Part shown: positions 21,545 to 32,752 of the stretch, in pieces
Position numbering within the stretch: the stretch's first letter is position 1
Layout of the letters: each line of letters opens with the position of its first letter
Assembly: GCA_018907035.1 (NCBI GenBank)
Contig: JACCIC010000064.1
Span: 2,316,001 to 2,380,000, forward strand
DNA: 64,000 nt
Direction of reading: 5' to 3'
Origin: Sycobia sp. Sy_11
Taxonomy: Eukaryota; Arthropoda; Insecta; Hymenoptera; Epichrysomallidae
Notes under the pieces: generated by a model
The model's input: the letters and a program-made list of their open reading frames with translations, nothing else
The model's database searches: none
What the model was told of the DNA's origin: nothing
Translations under genes and position numbers: made by a program

Positions 21545-22365
21545 AGACCTGTAAAAATGGAGTTCACTAACGCCGAAATTCGCGCTATTTTAAAGTTTTC
21601 CTTCGTCAAAGTCCGCTAGAGAAACATTCCGTGAGATTAATGATGTTTTGAGGATGGCACGCTATCACTTCGAACCGCAGAGGAATGTTTTCGACGATTC
21701 AAAGTCGGTGAAAACGACACCATGAATAAGCCAGCCGGCGGAAGACCTGTGACCACGAATACCGATCAAATCATGGAATTTATCGAGTTAGATCGGCATG
21801 CGGCATCTCGTGAAATCGCCCAGGATATGAGAGTTATTCACCAAACCATTTTAAACCATCTGAAGAAGGCTGGATACAAAAGGCCAGACACTTAATTCTA
21901 CCATCTTCTCTGAACAATTGGACCGCTTGAAGCAGGCTATCGACCAGAAGCGTCCACAATTGGCCAACAGGAAGGGTGTAGTGTTCCACCAGGACAACGC
22001 CAGACCATACACTTCGTTGATGACTCGTCAGAAGCTACGGGAGTTGGGATGGGAGGTTTTATCGCATCTACCATATAGCCCGGACATAGCGCAAAGTGAT
22101 TACCAACTGTTCCTGTCCATGTCGAACGCCCTTGGTCGTATCAAGTTGGACTCAAAAGAGGCTTGTGAAAAGTGGCTGCCCGAGTTCTTCGCAAATAAGG
22201 AGAGGGGTTTCTATGAGAAGAATATTATGAAATTGCCATCTAGATGGAAACAGATTATCGAACAGAACGGCGCATATTTTAAGTAAATCCAACCGCTGTA
22301 ACACTTTTTATGAAGCATTGAATGAAGAGCAAAAAAGCGGAAGGAAGATATTTGACAACCTAATA
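21545..22365 (+). pseudogene. Mellifera-type mariner with internal deletion
   Basis: The first part (about 21,557-21,893) gives MEFTNAEIRAILKFSF, TAEECFRRFKVGEND, NKPAGGRPVTTNTDQI and the second helix-turn-helix EIAQDMRVIHQTILNHLKK. After a deletion the frame resumes with QLDRLKQAIDQKRPQLANRK, VFHQDNARPYTSL, GWEVLSHLPYSPDIAQSDY and ends NIMKLPSRWK, NGAYFK. The second and third catalytic Asp are kept with 34 residues between (DD34D), but the deletion removes the first Asp and the linker. Read on the minus strand, a right end of ATTAGGTTGTCAAATATC lies at about 22,365; no clear left end was found. Subfamily call rests on remembered motifs. Confidence 0.75.
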
Positions 22366-22615
22366 TAATAACTGAAAATGAATCACTCCAGCATCGAAGC
22401 CAGAAGTTCGTATATATTTATTTAACGCCCCATAGCTTATGTATTTATATCGGAAACAATCTTTCTGAACAATATTTTTATAAATTTATAATTTAAACAT
22501 ATGTTGAAAAAAAACTGATTTTATTTAATCATAAACCTATTATTTCTAAGTAATTGATAAATTGTTTTGTCAAAATTATTGCGTGTTTCTACCTCTTTCA
22601 ATCTTAAAAGTATTA

Positions 22616-23180
22616 TGTATACGTGGGTTATTTGACAAGTACCTAGCCTCACCGCTAGATGGTACCGCTATCGCATCAGAAATACACTACAGTTCAATAT
22701 CTTCCTGTAAACGGTTACAGACAAAATTTTAGCCGAATCGTAGTTGTAGTTTATTTTTAAGAGCGTATGAAAGCAAGTATCCCCAAGGTGAGTACCGCAT
22801 TCGCTGACTGCAGACAACAAGCGCATCCGTATAATCAGTTCAGATCAGTGTTTGAAGTTCTTTAATCGCAATTGAAAAGAATTTTTGCGTCGTTACGTGA
22901 TCGTCAACGAAATATGGATTCACTACTACACTCCAGAAACCAAAGAGCAGTTAAAACAGTGGGCTTTACTCAGTGAACCTGCTCCGGAAGACGGTCCCGT
23001 CGGCCGGAAAAGTGATGGCGCCACTGTTTTCTGGGATTCTCAAGGTGGAATTTTTCTTGACTATCTGAAGAAGGGCAAAACGGTTACAGGATAGTACTAC
23101 GCCGAACTATTGAGTCGATTTGACGCTGTGTTAAAGGAAAAAAGGCTCCATTTGTCTAAAAAAAAAGTACTTTAATTGTG
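22616..23180 (+). pseudogene. Irritans-type mariner, deleted and mutated
   Basis: A short frame at 22,885-23,094 reads RRYVIVNEIWIHYYTPETKE, LKQW, SDGATVFWDSQGGIFLDYLK, KGKTVTG, then AELLSRFDAVLKEKR. Irritans mariners have DETW at this place; here the first catalytic Asp has become Asn (VNEIW). Everything after KEKR, including the second and third Asp, is missing, and the helix-turn-helix region is largely deleted. The left end TACGTGGGTTATTTGACAAG (about 22,619) fits an irritans-like terminal repeat. Confidence 0.7.
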
Positions 23181-23259
23181 CTTGTATCGACTGTATTTAG
23201 ATAAATTAATAAATATTTCTGTTCGTCAATATATATTTATATCAATACTAATCAACATA

Positions 23260-24000
23260 TAATTAATTGAAAATTATAATGACAGTCAGACTGTCTTATT
23301 TAAAATAACCCCCGTATACTAATCTGAAATAAAAATATATTACTTGAAAAAATTCTTTATTAGTAAAGTGCATTCTGACTGTTGAAGATTGACTGAGGTT
23401 GTCCAACGTTTATATTAATATTCTAATTTATATATACCCCTATCCCCACTAAAATAAAAATTTAGTAATTTGAATATACAATTTCCCCTCTACACAAATT
23501 GTTCAAAACCAATCAATTTAATAAGGAATGATAAACATTGTCCAATTTACTTGACTCTAACATTAAATTCACATTATTTCGATTCTTTGAAATGTGAATA
23601 CTTTCAAGACTCTCCCTTTTGTAATTATTACTAATATCATGTTCCAAAATATCCACATTCACAAAATCAAAAGAATGTAAAAACTTCAAACAATGTTCTT
23701 TTAAATCCGAAAGAATATGTGAACTACGTAAATTATATTTATGTTCATAACTTATCTTTTTTCAATATTTACTTGTTTGTGCAATGTAGCATTCATTACA
23801 ATTCATACAATTAATTTTGTAAACAACTTCAAATTTTAAACATAGATCGTCCTTATCCTTGCAATTATTAAGTAACTTACTTAAATTATTAAAATTGTTA
23901 AAGAAAATTTGAATATTATATTTCCCAAAATTTCTTTTAATTTTTTCCGATAATCCTCTAACATATGGTAAAACAATAATTTTTCCCTAAAATAAAACAA
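23260..24000 (-). pseudogene. Penelope-like element, linker and GIY-YIG endonuclease (fragment)
   Basis: Minus-strand reading from about 23,980: IIVLPYVRGLSEKIKRN (the PLE block after RT), a linker, EVVYKINCMNCNECYIAQTS (GIY-YIG core, with the usual YIGQT as YIAQT), YEHKYNLR, LKEHCLKFLHSFDFVNVDIL. A stop falls after SKY. Downstream of the coding part, 23,265-23,415 is about 75% identical by eye to 25,655-25,795, including GACAGTCAGACTGTC, GACTAATCTGAAA-like and TTGTCCAACGTTT, so the two segments share a PLE terminal region. Confidence 0.75.
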
Positions 24001-24021
24001 AAAAATTAAACAGAATGACAA

Positions 24022-24029
<8 letters not shown>

Positions 24030-24069
<40 letters not shown>
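24030..24069. repeat. (GA)n microsatellite
   Basis: About 20 GA units directly upstream of the PLE linker region (on the minus strand). Confidence 0.95.
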
Positions 24070-24072
<3 letters not shown>

Positions 24073-24155
24073 GAAGAAGGGTCTCCGAATTTCCGAACCC
24101 AGTTTTTGCGTTATAATTTTAAATTACAACTTAAAATTTACTTTTAAGGAATTTT

Positions 24156-24560
24156 ATATTGTTATAGCAAACACATGTCCCTATACTATATAAGGAAAGC
24201 TAGTCATCTTTTTGTGCCTATCTCACGCCTTGCATCCTCTCAATTTCGACAGAGTATAATATCATTGCATTGGAAAAAGGGAGTACCTGTGGAAAACCAG
24301 AATATAAGTCATCTGTTTTGAAAGTGGCTTACTTCTCGGAAAAGCATGGTAGGGGCCGAGTAAAGCCGAAATTTTTTACAACTGAGACGGACCCAATCAA
24401 TCAGTATAATCCGCTTATCGTGGATAGTTTTGAATATCTATTATTATAGCAAATACATACCCCTATAGTGTATACTGAACGCGAGTTATTTTTCATTACT
24501 GCTCTTATGCCTTGCATCTTCTCAATTTCGACGAAGTAAAATGTCGTTGCGTTCGGAAAA
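24156..24560 (+). repeat. Direct repeat of unknown origin, two ~120-bp copies
   Basis: 24,156-24,280 and 24,437-24,560 share TTATAGCAAA, ACAT, CCCTATA, CTT or CTTTTTGTGCC-like pyrimidines, GCCTTGCATCYTCTCAATTTC and ATTG/GTTG-GGAAAA in the same order, about 70% identical. The spacing (281 bp) suggests a duplicated 5' region or small LTR-like repeats. Confidence 0.5.
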
Positions 24561-25447
24561 TAACGTGCGTTTAATATTAAGAATTATTTTAACAAGATCC
24601 AGTTTATTGTAATTTTCATGTTATACTCCGCTTACATTATAATAGTAAGTTTAAGTCTTATATGCCTGGGAACTAGCATACAGTTTTAACTTATTGAAGC
24701 ACACAACGAAATGTCAATATAAGTTCCAGTACTACTGATAAGGGCTGGCCTTGTATGCCTTAGTTTTCTACCCGCAATGAAGTTTGGATACTGAAAACTA
24801 TAAGTAAGGCATGCCTCCTAGCTGGGGACGATTTTTCAGAATGCTTCTAAACTACTGTTCAATTCACTTATTTTACTTGCTTGTGAGAATGTCGAACTAT
24901 AGACTTAAAGAAGTCGACTTAGCCTACCGATATTGCTCTTGGAAGGTGTGAAGTCCTACTCGACTTATACACTTCCAATCAACGAAGTGGTGCAGCCTAT
25001 TATGCATTTTATTTTTCTTATGTTTTTATCCATCGTATATTTCTATAACATTTTCCTTAAATAAAGCAGTTTGTTAAAAAAAAAAACATCCTCTTCTAAA
25101 AGGAAGAGTGTGAATAAAACTGCTGTATGTATACGACTCGGCTGTTCGTTCAATGTTTTCAAGCAAATTTTCGATGAATTCTCTCACATTTTATTCAACA
25201 TTTAATATATATAATGTTTTTTTTTGTTTTTCATATCCTGATTATGAATAGCATAGATATTTTATTTGCAAATTAAATTTTTATGACAGAAGCTGATGAA
25301 CATGCATAAAAATAATAATTTTTCCAATTTGTTTCAAAGCATACATAAAATTTCAAAAATTATTTTGAACAAAAATTCGATTGAACAAAATAAAAATTGA
25401 CTGAACATTATATACATTTTTATATTAAATATATACATATATATTAT
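24561..25447. other. No gene recognised
   Basis: Mixed-composition sequence to about 25,000, then AT-rich. No protein family on either strand and no terminal repeats identified. Confidence 0.5.
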
Positions 25448-26129
25448 AAATTAATAAATATTTTTTTTAATTGGTCTTACAGTCCAATCAATTCCATCCA
25501 AAAATAAAATAAAATAAAAATAAAAATAAAATAAAAACAAAAAATAAAAATAATAATAAAAAATAAAAAACAAGAAATAAAAAAATAAAAAATAATAAAA
25601 ATAAAATAAAAAAATTAAAATTAAAAATAAAAATTAAATTAAAAATTAAATTAAAATTATAATGACAGTCAGACTGTCCTTGTTTACATTCACCCCCGTA
25701 GACTAATCTGAAAATAAAATATTAGCTGAAAAAATTCTTTGTTAGTAAAGTGCAGTCTGACTGTCCCCAACACCCTTACCTAATTGAAGACTTGTCCAAC
25801 GTTTCGAGCTCGCTACGGCTCCTCATCAGGGACTGATGATGACTGACTCCAGTCCCAGTGTTATTTTCAGATTAGTCTACAGGGGTGAATGTAAACAAGG
25901 ACAGTCTGACTGTCATTATAATTTTAATTTAATTTTTAATTTAATTTTTATTTTTAATTTTTATTTTTTTATTTTATTTTTATTATTTTTTATTTTTTTA
26001 TTTCTTGTTTTTTATTTTTTATTATTATTTTTATTTTTTGTTTTTATTTTATTTTTATTTTTATTTTATTTTATTTTTGGATGGAATTGATTGGATTGTA
26101 AGACCAATAAAAAAAATATTTATTAATTT
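25448..26129. repeat. Long hairpin: 270-bp arms around a 143-bp PLE spacer
   Basis: 25,448-25,717 and 25,861-26,129 are near-perfect reverse complements. The arms include TTGGTCTTACAGTCCAATCA, a long A/T-only low-complexity stretch, GACAGTCAGACTGTC (itself palindromic) and GACTAATCTGAAAATAA. The spacer carries a PLE-like terminal sequence with a hammerhead-like core. Inverted copies of terminal regions are known for PLEs, so this is probably a PLE end-to-end arrangement rather than a DNA transposon. Confidence 0.8.
25789..25829 (-). ncRNA. Hammerhead-ribozyme-like core of a Penelope-like element
   Basis: On the minus strand CTGATGA (25,829-25,823) is followed by a possible stem II (GAGC pairing with GCTC across CGTAGCGA), then GAAAC (25,805-25,801), a weak stem III (TTG, GA loop, CAA; closing AC/GT) and GTC at 25,791-25,789, which would be the cleavage triplet. 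These conserved boxes in this order are the hammerhead signature, and hammerheads are established in PLE terminal regions. A canonical stem I next to the cleavage site is not evident; GTCCC before the core could pair only with a GGGAC about 20 nt beyond the site. Activity is not shown. Confidence 0.5.
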
Positions 26130-26189
26130 GTATATGGGCAGTCGACAGAAGTACAATTCATTTCATATATATTATAGATTTACCATTGT

Positions 26190-27190
26190 TCTTTACATTT
26201 AGTATTTTTGTAATGTATCTGTGTAATATTTGTGTTATTTGAAATGTCTGAAAACTTATAATGTACGTAATACATTTTTAGAATATTATATTACTGAAAT
26301 ATGTTAGTTATGTTACTATTAAGTGCTATGAACTACTATGAACTAATACAAAAATATTTCATATGACATATTACGGATATATCTCTGAAATTTTCTAGGT
26401 TCCATGTAACATTGTATATTTTTTGAAAAATTCAAATTAATTTAAAAGTTGACAGTTTCCTCGAACAATTCTGAAAAACTTTGAGTATATTTTTGCATCG
26501 AATCTAATAAAACTTATTTTTCTTCCACAATTTATATTAACCTTAATCATGTGTTGGACAAAGGTAAGTAAAGTTTTTTAATCAATTGCAAATGTAATGA
26601 TACACAAAATATCACGACTGAATAGATATCAAGACAATATTTGATATTTATGTATAATATATTTATATAATAGTAATTTTAAAATATTTCCAATTGCATG
26701 TATCTGTTATACGTGAGTAATATTAATTTATATTGCAAAGGAAATATTTCAGATGAAGATTTACAAAAATATAGCGATTACAGAAATATTTCTGATGAAG
26801 GTTATATACTTTGGAAATATGAATGTAATATTTATCTAACACTGTTTTTGAAATATGATAAATATCTGCAATATTTTAGTTGTAATATTTCTGCAATGCA
26901 ATACTCGTAGCTCATTAGTAACATCACATAACATTACATTTGTCATATTTCGAATTGAATGTTACAGACATATTTAATTTAAAATGCTTGTGGAGGAAAA
27001 TTGTTGGAGTATGTAGGTAACATATTACAGTTGCATTACTTTTAAAATTTTTTAAATGTACTATTACCTACATATTGCGGAAAAATATATTGAGTATAAT
27101 AATAACATTTCTAATAATACAGACATATTCATCTACCATATCCGAAAATTTCTAATACGTATAATATGCCAGCTAGGATAAATATTTGAT
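26190..27190. repeat. AT-rich dispersed repeat, inverted relative of 8.0-8.8 kb
   Basis: The part to about 26,560 is the inverted, diverged counterpart of 8,040-8,825. The rest to about 27,190 is rich in ATATTTCTG and ACAGACATATT motifs and ends TATGCCAGCTAGGATA. No coding capacity. Confidence 0.5.
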
Positions 27191-28180
27191 TCTATATGAA
27201 TAGAACAAAAATTCAATAATTTATGTAGTTTATATGTTATAAATATGACAATTTTAATTTATTAAAAAATTAACAATTATCATCGTTAATTTGTAATCGA
27301 TGTTAAATAGCAATAATTAATTAAATCCGAAAAAATGAAACAGAGGAATTATTTATATTTTTTCATTAATTTTTTAAATAGTTCATAATTTAGTTTTTAT
27401 ACATTATTATGCAATATAATTTCTATTCACAATTATAGAAAAATTATTCAAAGATATTATAATTATTTTAACTAAGAAAACATTTCACTCTAACTTTTTC
27501 AGCAGATCCGGTTTTATTATATTTCAAAAAATTTTGTTTTATAGATTTCTGCAGCCAAATTATAGAAACAATTAATATTAAACAACATATTAAACTTTTG
27601 AAATGTATAACGATATTAATGAAATAATCTGGCAGGTGTATGACGAAACATATAGAGCTCTTTTAAAGAATTTATTGATGAATGACGGTATCTTTTTAGA
27701 AAAGCAGCATTTTCAATTTTTTCGCCTTAGAGAAATAAAACCGATGCGAAAACGGAGTGAAGACTGAAAAAAAAGAACAAAAAAAACACAGAAAAAAACT
27801 GCTATACTGCACGCGGGTAAAAGTAATAAAGCTATACAGTGGTATTTATATTCGCGAACTGAACTGCAGTGGTTTGGTGCGTGGGCATGCGCTGCGTGGT
27901 GTGTGAACACTTCTTGTTTTTTTCGGCTAGAAGGATTCTCAATTGTGCTGATGAACTCCTTTTTCGATCTCAAAAAAGCCAACATCTGCCGTTTAGTTTT
28001 TTGGGAGTAAGTAACCAGTAAGTTAAGATACAGTTTCTGACTGTTTACTACTGTGTACAAATATGACTAAGAATTTTCAATTCAACCTTTCCGGGTCTAT
28101 CGCTTCGGACAAATGTTTTTATTTTTAAGTTAGTAGTACTGTTAGAGTTATCTGTGCCAAATTTCAGGCAATTATCTTCA
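27191..28180. other. No gene recognised
   Basis: AT-rich to 27,710, then about 350 bp of balanced composition (27,800-28,060) without a recognisable protein on either strand. GGAGTAAGTAACC near 28,005 resembles a splice donor but no coding exon fits. Confidence 0.4.
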
Positions 28181-28184
28181 TTTG

Positions 28185-29215
28185 TCATATATAGTTAGTT
28201 TGTGTTCTATGAACAAAGAAAAGTTGTCTTTTCGGTGTTTAGAATGCTTAAAATTATTCAACAAAATAACATTAACTTCTGTGCGCGAAGTGAAATATCG
28301 GCCACCCAAACGTTCAGAATATTGCAGAAGGCCTTTGGTGAGAAGTCAATGTCAAGAGCAAGTGTTTTTGATTGTCACAAATTGTTCAAGGAAGGTTGAG
28401 AATGCCTTAAAAACGAACCACATCAAAGATCACCAAGAACATTTACTGATGGACTACAGGTCAACAAAATCAAAGACTTGGTTCTGCAAAATCATCGATT
28501 GACTACTATAGCGTTTGCTAATATAGTTCAAATTTCATATGGGTCTGTCAACACCATTTGGAAATACATTTGGTGCCTGAAAAGAGTGAAATCTCGATTT
28601 CACTCGGCCTATCAGGACAAGATGGAACGCATAATAACTGGAGATGACACTTGAGTCCACGCTTACGATCCAGAAACAACCAATCAATCGATCTAATATC
28701 ATGCCAAAGGAGAGCGGAGACCGAAAAAACCACGTCAAAGTCGCTCAAAAATCAAGGTTATGTTCACAGTTTTCTTCAATGATCGTAGTGTTGTGCATTA
28801 TGAATTCCTTCCAACAGGCCAAACGTTTAAAAAATATATTATTTGAGTGTTACGCGTCGTTTGCGTGAAGTTATTCGTCTCAAAAGGCCCGATTTATGGA
28901 AAGACAACTCATGGTTTTTGCATCACGATAATGCACCAGCTTTCACTCCTTTGATTTTACGCGAACATTTCGCCAAAAACTCAACCAATATTGTTGCGCA
29001 ACCACCGTACTCGCCTGATTTAGCACCGTGTCACTTTTGGCTGATCAGCAAACTCAAAAGATCACTTCGGGGACACGGTTTTGATTCGATTGATGAAATA
29101 AAAGCCGAATCGAAGGAGGAACTGATGGTACTTCGGAACTCGAGTATAAAAAATGTTTTAAAAATAGGAAAAAGGGTTGGCATACGATATCAGACAATTA
29201 AGTAATGCAACTGAT
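28185..29215 (+). pseudogene. Mariner transposase relic, third catalytic Asp changed to His
   Basis: Frames along the plus strand give SRASVFDCHKLFKEG, HRLTTIAFANIVQISYGSVN (helix-turn-helix), MERIITGDDT followed by a stop where Trp is expected and then VHAYDPETTNQS, KIKVMFTVFFNDRSVVHYEF, LPTGQTFKK, FLHHDNAPAFTPLIL and QPPYSPDLAPCHFW. The spacing from the second Asp (HHDN) to the last position is 34 residues as in mariners, but that residue is His instead of Asp. Multiple frameshifts. It is related to the copy at 29,360 and the scrap at 62,595. Confidence 0.75.
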
Positions 29216-29359
29216 TTTATTTCTTGGCCTATTGTAACACGGCAAACCTGTAACTCCGCCACCGTAATAATAGATACCTACTCTCTCGATTGAGATCTTA
29301 AGAATCTTTAAACAATCATTTCTTCGCCAACTGTTTAGTGTTTTGTAAAAACGCTCGAG

Positions 29360-30125
29360 TAATGCATGTCAGGAAAATGGAACAGAGAAATTTAGAGCAA
29401 AAAAATTTTGTTCGCGAAAAAATTTTGTACGAAACTCGGTGAAACCGCGGCAGGAACTTATGAAAAAGTACTTAAAGTATATGATAGTGATGCCCTGAGT
29501 CGTAGTCAGGTGTTTCGGTGACATGCCGATTTTAAAAAAGACCGTGAGAGCATCAAAGACGAGGCGCGGAGCGCAAAGCCAATTCAAGTGCGAACTGACG
29601 TGAATGCGCAACGCGTCCGTGCCCTTGTTCGTCAAGACCGCCGACTAACCATTCGAATGTTGGCTGGCGAGTTGAATATTAACCGGGAAACAGTTAGAAA
29701 GATTTCAACCGAAGATTTCGCCATGAAAAAACTGTGCGCGAAGATGGTACCGAAGAACCTGTCAGATGAGCAGAAAGCCCACCGAAGGAACATTTCTCAA
29801 GATTGTCTCGAATAGGTTGAAAGTGATCTTACTTTTCCCGATCGAATTATTAGTGGTGATGAAAGTTGGTTCTTTCAATATGTCCTCGAAACTAAACGGC
29901 AAAGCCAACAGTGGCTATCCCCTGGAGCGCCAAGGCCAAAGAAGGCGAGAATAAGCAAGTCCAAAGTGAAAACCATGTTCATTTTCTTCTTCGACAGCAA
30001 AGAGGTAGTTCACAAAGAGTTTGTACCACCTGGACAAATCATAAATCAAGTATTCTACCGCAATGTGCTCGAAAAATTACAAAAAGGGTACACAGAGTGC
30101 ATCCAGAGATCGCGAAGTGTTAAAG
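29360..30125 (+). pseudogene. Mariner transposase relic, 3'-truncated
   Basis: Readable blocks: NAQRVRALVRQDRRLTIRML, ELNINRETVRKISTEDF (helix-turn-helix), KKLCAKMVPKNLSDEQKAHR (linker), RIISGDESWFFQYVLETKRQ with QSQQW (first catalytic Asp in SGDES), PRPKKARISKSKVKTMFIF, FFDSKEVVHKEFVPPGQ and NQVFYRNVLEKLQKG. The part carrying the second and third Asp is missing, as the sequence turns into AT-rich DNA after about 30,125. At least two frameshifts. Confidence 0.75.
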
Positions 30126-30358
30126 TTTATACCATCACTGTATAATGAATACTTTTCTCTCATGTGCAGACTATGGTTCATTAAAATATATTGATGTTCT
30201 TAATTAATGTTCAAATATAATAGTATAAAGATGAAATATAAATTATATGTAATATAATTTTCAAAAATAAACTGTTTTATAAAAGTTAATTTCTATTCGA
30301 AGAATTGTTCGACTTACATGGATTTTGGATGCTCGAATATTTAAGGTGCTTCCGTAAA

Positions 30359-30450
30359 GTATTGAAGTATATAAACTTATGAAGTATATAAAGTATGAAG
30401 TATATAAAGTATATAAACTTATTAAGTATATAAAGTATGAAATATATAAA
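30359..30450. repeat. Short tandem repeat AAGTATATAAA(CTTATG)
   Basis: Alternating units of GAAGTATATAAACTTAT and GAAGTATATAAAGTAT, five to six times. Confidence 0.8.
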
Positions 30451-31700
30451 CTTATCTCTTTAAAATTATTTTTTACAAAAGTATAAAAAAGGCCAGCATG
30501 GTGTATTGGCTATTCTAATCATTTAAAAGCTGTTGCTATAATGTATTGTATTTATATCAATGATATTTTTTCCTAATTAGACTTCACAGTCACATGTAAA
30601 ACTTCTTCATTATTAAAAAAAATCTATAGCCTAATATAGTTAAAACGATATTTCAGGATTACATTCAATTATTTCTAATTTAAACAAAAAAAGTATTAAA
30701 ATCAATTGTTTCACAAGTATATGTAAATATGTATGAGTACCAATTCGTGTAAGTTTCAGAATTAAGTAAACATTGATTTCAATATATTTTTTTGTTTATT
30801 CATATAAAAGAATATCAAAGCATAAGCCTAATCAACTTCTACTTGATTATTTATATAATTTTTTTAATACTATTTTACCCAGCTCTATTTATGTTTCCAA
30901 AATAATGATGCTAATCAGAAATAGAAATCTAAAATATGTTTGTAATACCTTTATCAACAAAGCTCATACTTTTTTAATGTTGTTTATTTTAATTGATTGA
31001 GACCAGGTCTTGAACTCTAGATACATAAATACTAGTTTCTTGATCTAACGGTCAATACATGCTAGTCCTCAGATTTTTTATAACGGTTTATATATTAAAT
31101 AATGTTTGGATACTACAAAGGTTCTCAATTATTAATCTACAATTTCCCATTAATTTTATAGATCTAATAATCTTTTGAATTAGTCAATTTACATTTTCTA
31201 TAGACAACAAAATAATTACCCTTTATTCACAATATTTTAAAACTTTATTTTCATATTTAGTATTTCCACATTTTATATTTCTTTATAGCAGTCATAGTTT
31301 AATATACTTAGTATACATTGTATGACTGTTTTTCAACTGCTAATAAGATTATTCAAAACTTCAATCATAATTTATAACTGCTAAAAACATGATAAATACA
31401 AAGAATTCCTAATATTAATCAACATTTAGCTTTACATAATTAGAATATAGAATAAAATAAAATATATTGTAAATATTTGACAGTCATTTTTTATAAATAA
31501 TAATTAAGTGACAATTTAGACAAAACTATTTTAATATAAGTTAATGCACTTAATGCAATTTAATGCAGAATCTTATTTTAATTATATCATAAAAATTTGT
31601 TAGAATATGAAACTATCATTTATCTTTATTTTATAAATATTACTGAATCTGTAGAGTTTAACCTTTTTAGTAGTATTCTATAATAACATTTCAAATAAAG
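30451..31700 (-). other. Intronic AT-rich DNA
   Basis: AT-rich sequence without transposon signatures or coding blocks, immediately downstream (minus strand) of the AMMECR1 splice donor. I searched for the next AMMECR1 exon by eye and did not find it here. Confidence 0.5.
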
Positions 31701-31719
31701 TTATGCTTAAATTACTTAC

Positions 31720-31868
31720 AAAACATCATTACTAAAATTAGGTGGTTTTGGAGGTTCTAGTTGATGTAGTTGACAGTATAAAACATCAAAACAAAAAAAG
31801 CCCATTTCAGGTAAGACAATAGTCTGACTTAGTTTATGCTTTTTCGTATCGCAACAACCTGTAGCCAT
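31720..31868 (-). CDS. AMMECR1: AMMECR1 homologue, first coding exon (5' end of a host gene)
   Basis: From an ATG at 31,868 the minus strand encodes 49 residues plus two bases, beginning MATGCCDTKKHKLSQ and containing EMGFFCFDVLYCQLHQLEPP, then KPPNFSNDV. The AMMECR1 family begins with a similar MA-GCC-KK-KLS stretch and enters its conserved domain with an FCFDVLYC-type block followed by a PxFTN/SND motif, so the match is specific. The exon ends at 31,720 directly before GTAAGT, a perfect splice donor, in phase 2, just where the family's next residues (PLFVTWK-like) should follow. The biochemical role of AMMECR1 is not firmly known. It is the only recognised host gene piece in the window. Too short to appear as a long open frame. 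A retrocopy is unlikely because the splice donor is intact. Confidence 0.8.
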
Positions 31869-32276
31869 ATTTAATATAGATTTTGAACAATTTTAAATTA
31901 AATAATACTGTTATTATATTTTCCAATAATTATTGCAATTGCTATATACTATAGCTAATTTCTATAGGTAAATAAAAACTCCTGCTCCCAAGCACCTTAT
32001 GTATAGTGTGCTTACTCCGGTATCTGCTGAATAATATATAAAATAGCAACAATGTAAATGAATTTAAAATATTCTATAAATTTAAATTAGCTCTATAAAA
32101 ATATAATATTTATTTTATTGGCTCTACTCTTATATTTCCAAATAACTTTTAGCTAAATTTAGTAGTAATTTATATACTGTAATATAATGAATAAGATACT
32201 TGACTATAGTTATGTGATTTAAAGTAATTCCATTATATGAATAGTAATTTCATTATATGAATAGTACGATTTATGT
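31869..32276 (-). promoter_or_regulatory. Presumed AMMECR1 5' flank
   Basis: About 400 bp of AT-rich DNA between the start codon and the edge of the 7.6-kb tandem duplication. No certain TATA box or initiator was identified; the role is inferred from position only. Confidence 0.35.
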
Positions 32277-32358
32277 AAAATAAATATTTTTTGAGCAGTT
32301 GAAGAAAAAGAAAAAAAAAGAAGAGTCAGTACCGAATTAACATATGAATAATAAGGAC

Positions 32359-32550
32359 TTATATTATAGGGCTACTATTGGCAAAGAAAACACCCACCGC
32401 CTCTATGAGAGCGCCACCAAATGGAAACAAAAATGGCTGATATGGATCTGTAGATATTAGGGGTCTATGCCGAAAGTTACCAGTAAGCAGATATGGCAAT
32501 GTTGGAATGCATTCTTGTATACTTATTGGTATTTTAAATAATTCGTGCAA
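32359..32550 (-). other. GC-richer segment near AMMECR1, duplicated
   Basis: A 63-codon minus-strand frame with no family match covers a segment with more balanced composition than its AT-rich surroundings. On the plus strand it has GAGAGCGCCACCAAATGG. It could be a promoter or 5' exon of AMMECR1 or of a divergent gene; nothing decides. An identical copy lies at 39,989-40,180. Confidence 0.35.
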
Positions 32551-32752
32551 TTCCGATTTAACATAAAGATTGGTCTAAAACAGAGTCATTTTCTGTATAA
32601 ACTAATAATGAAATTATTCTGTTTGTTTATTTATAATATTGCAGTGATTGTGGACATAACCTCACTTATGATACAATTATTTATTGAAGAAATTGTTAAA
32701 AATACATTATCTGAATTACTTATGTATATTATACAATAATTGCAATAATTTA

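Noticed and set aside
23300..23320. ATAACCCCCGTATAC as right end of the irritans mariner starting at 22,619
   Set aside because: The surrounding 23,265-23,415 belongs to a PLE terminal region shared with 25,655-25,795, so the match is probably coincidental.
25836..26090. Phe/Leu-rich open frames in the A/T-only stretch, resembling membrane proteins
   Set aside because: Produced by low-complexity TTT-rich DNA in an inverted repeat arm; no coding signal.
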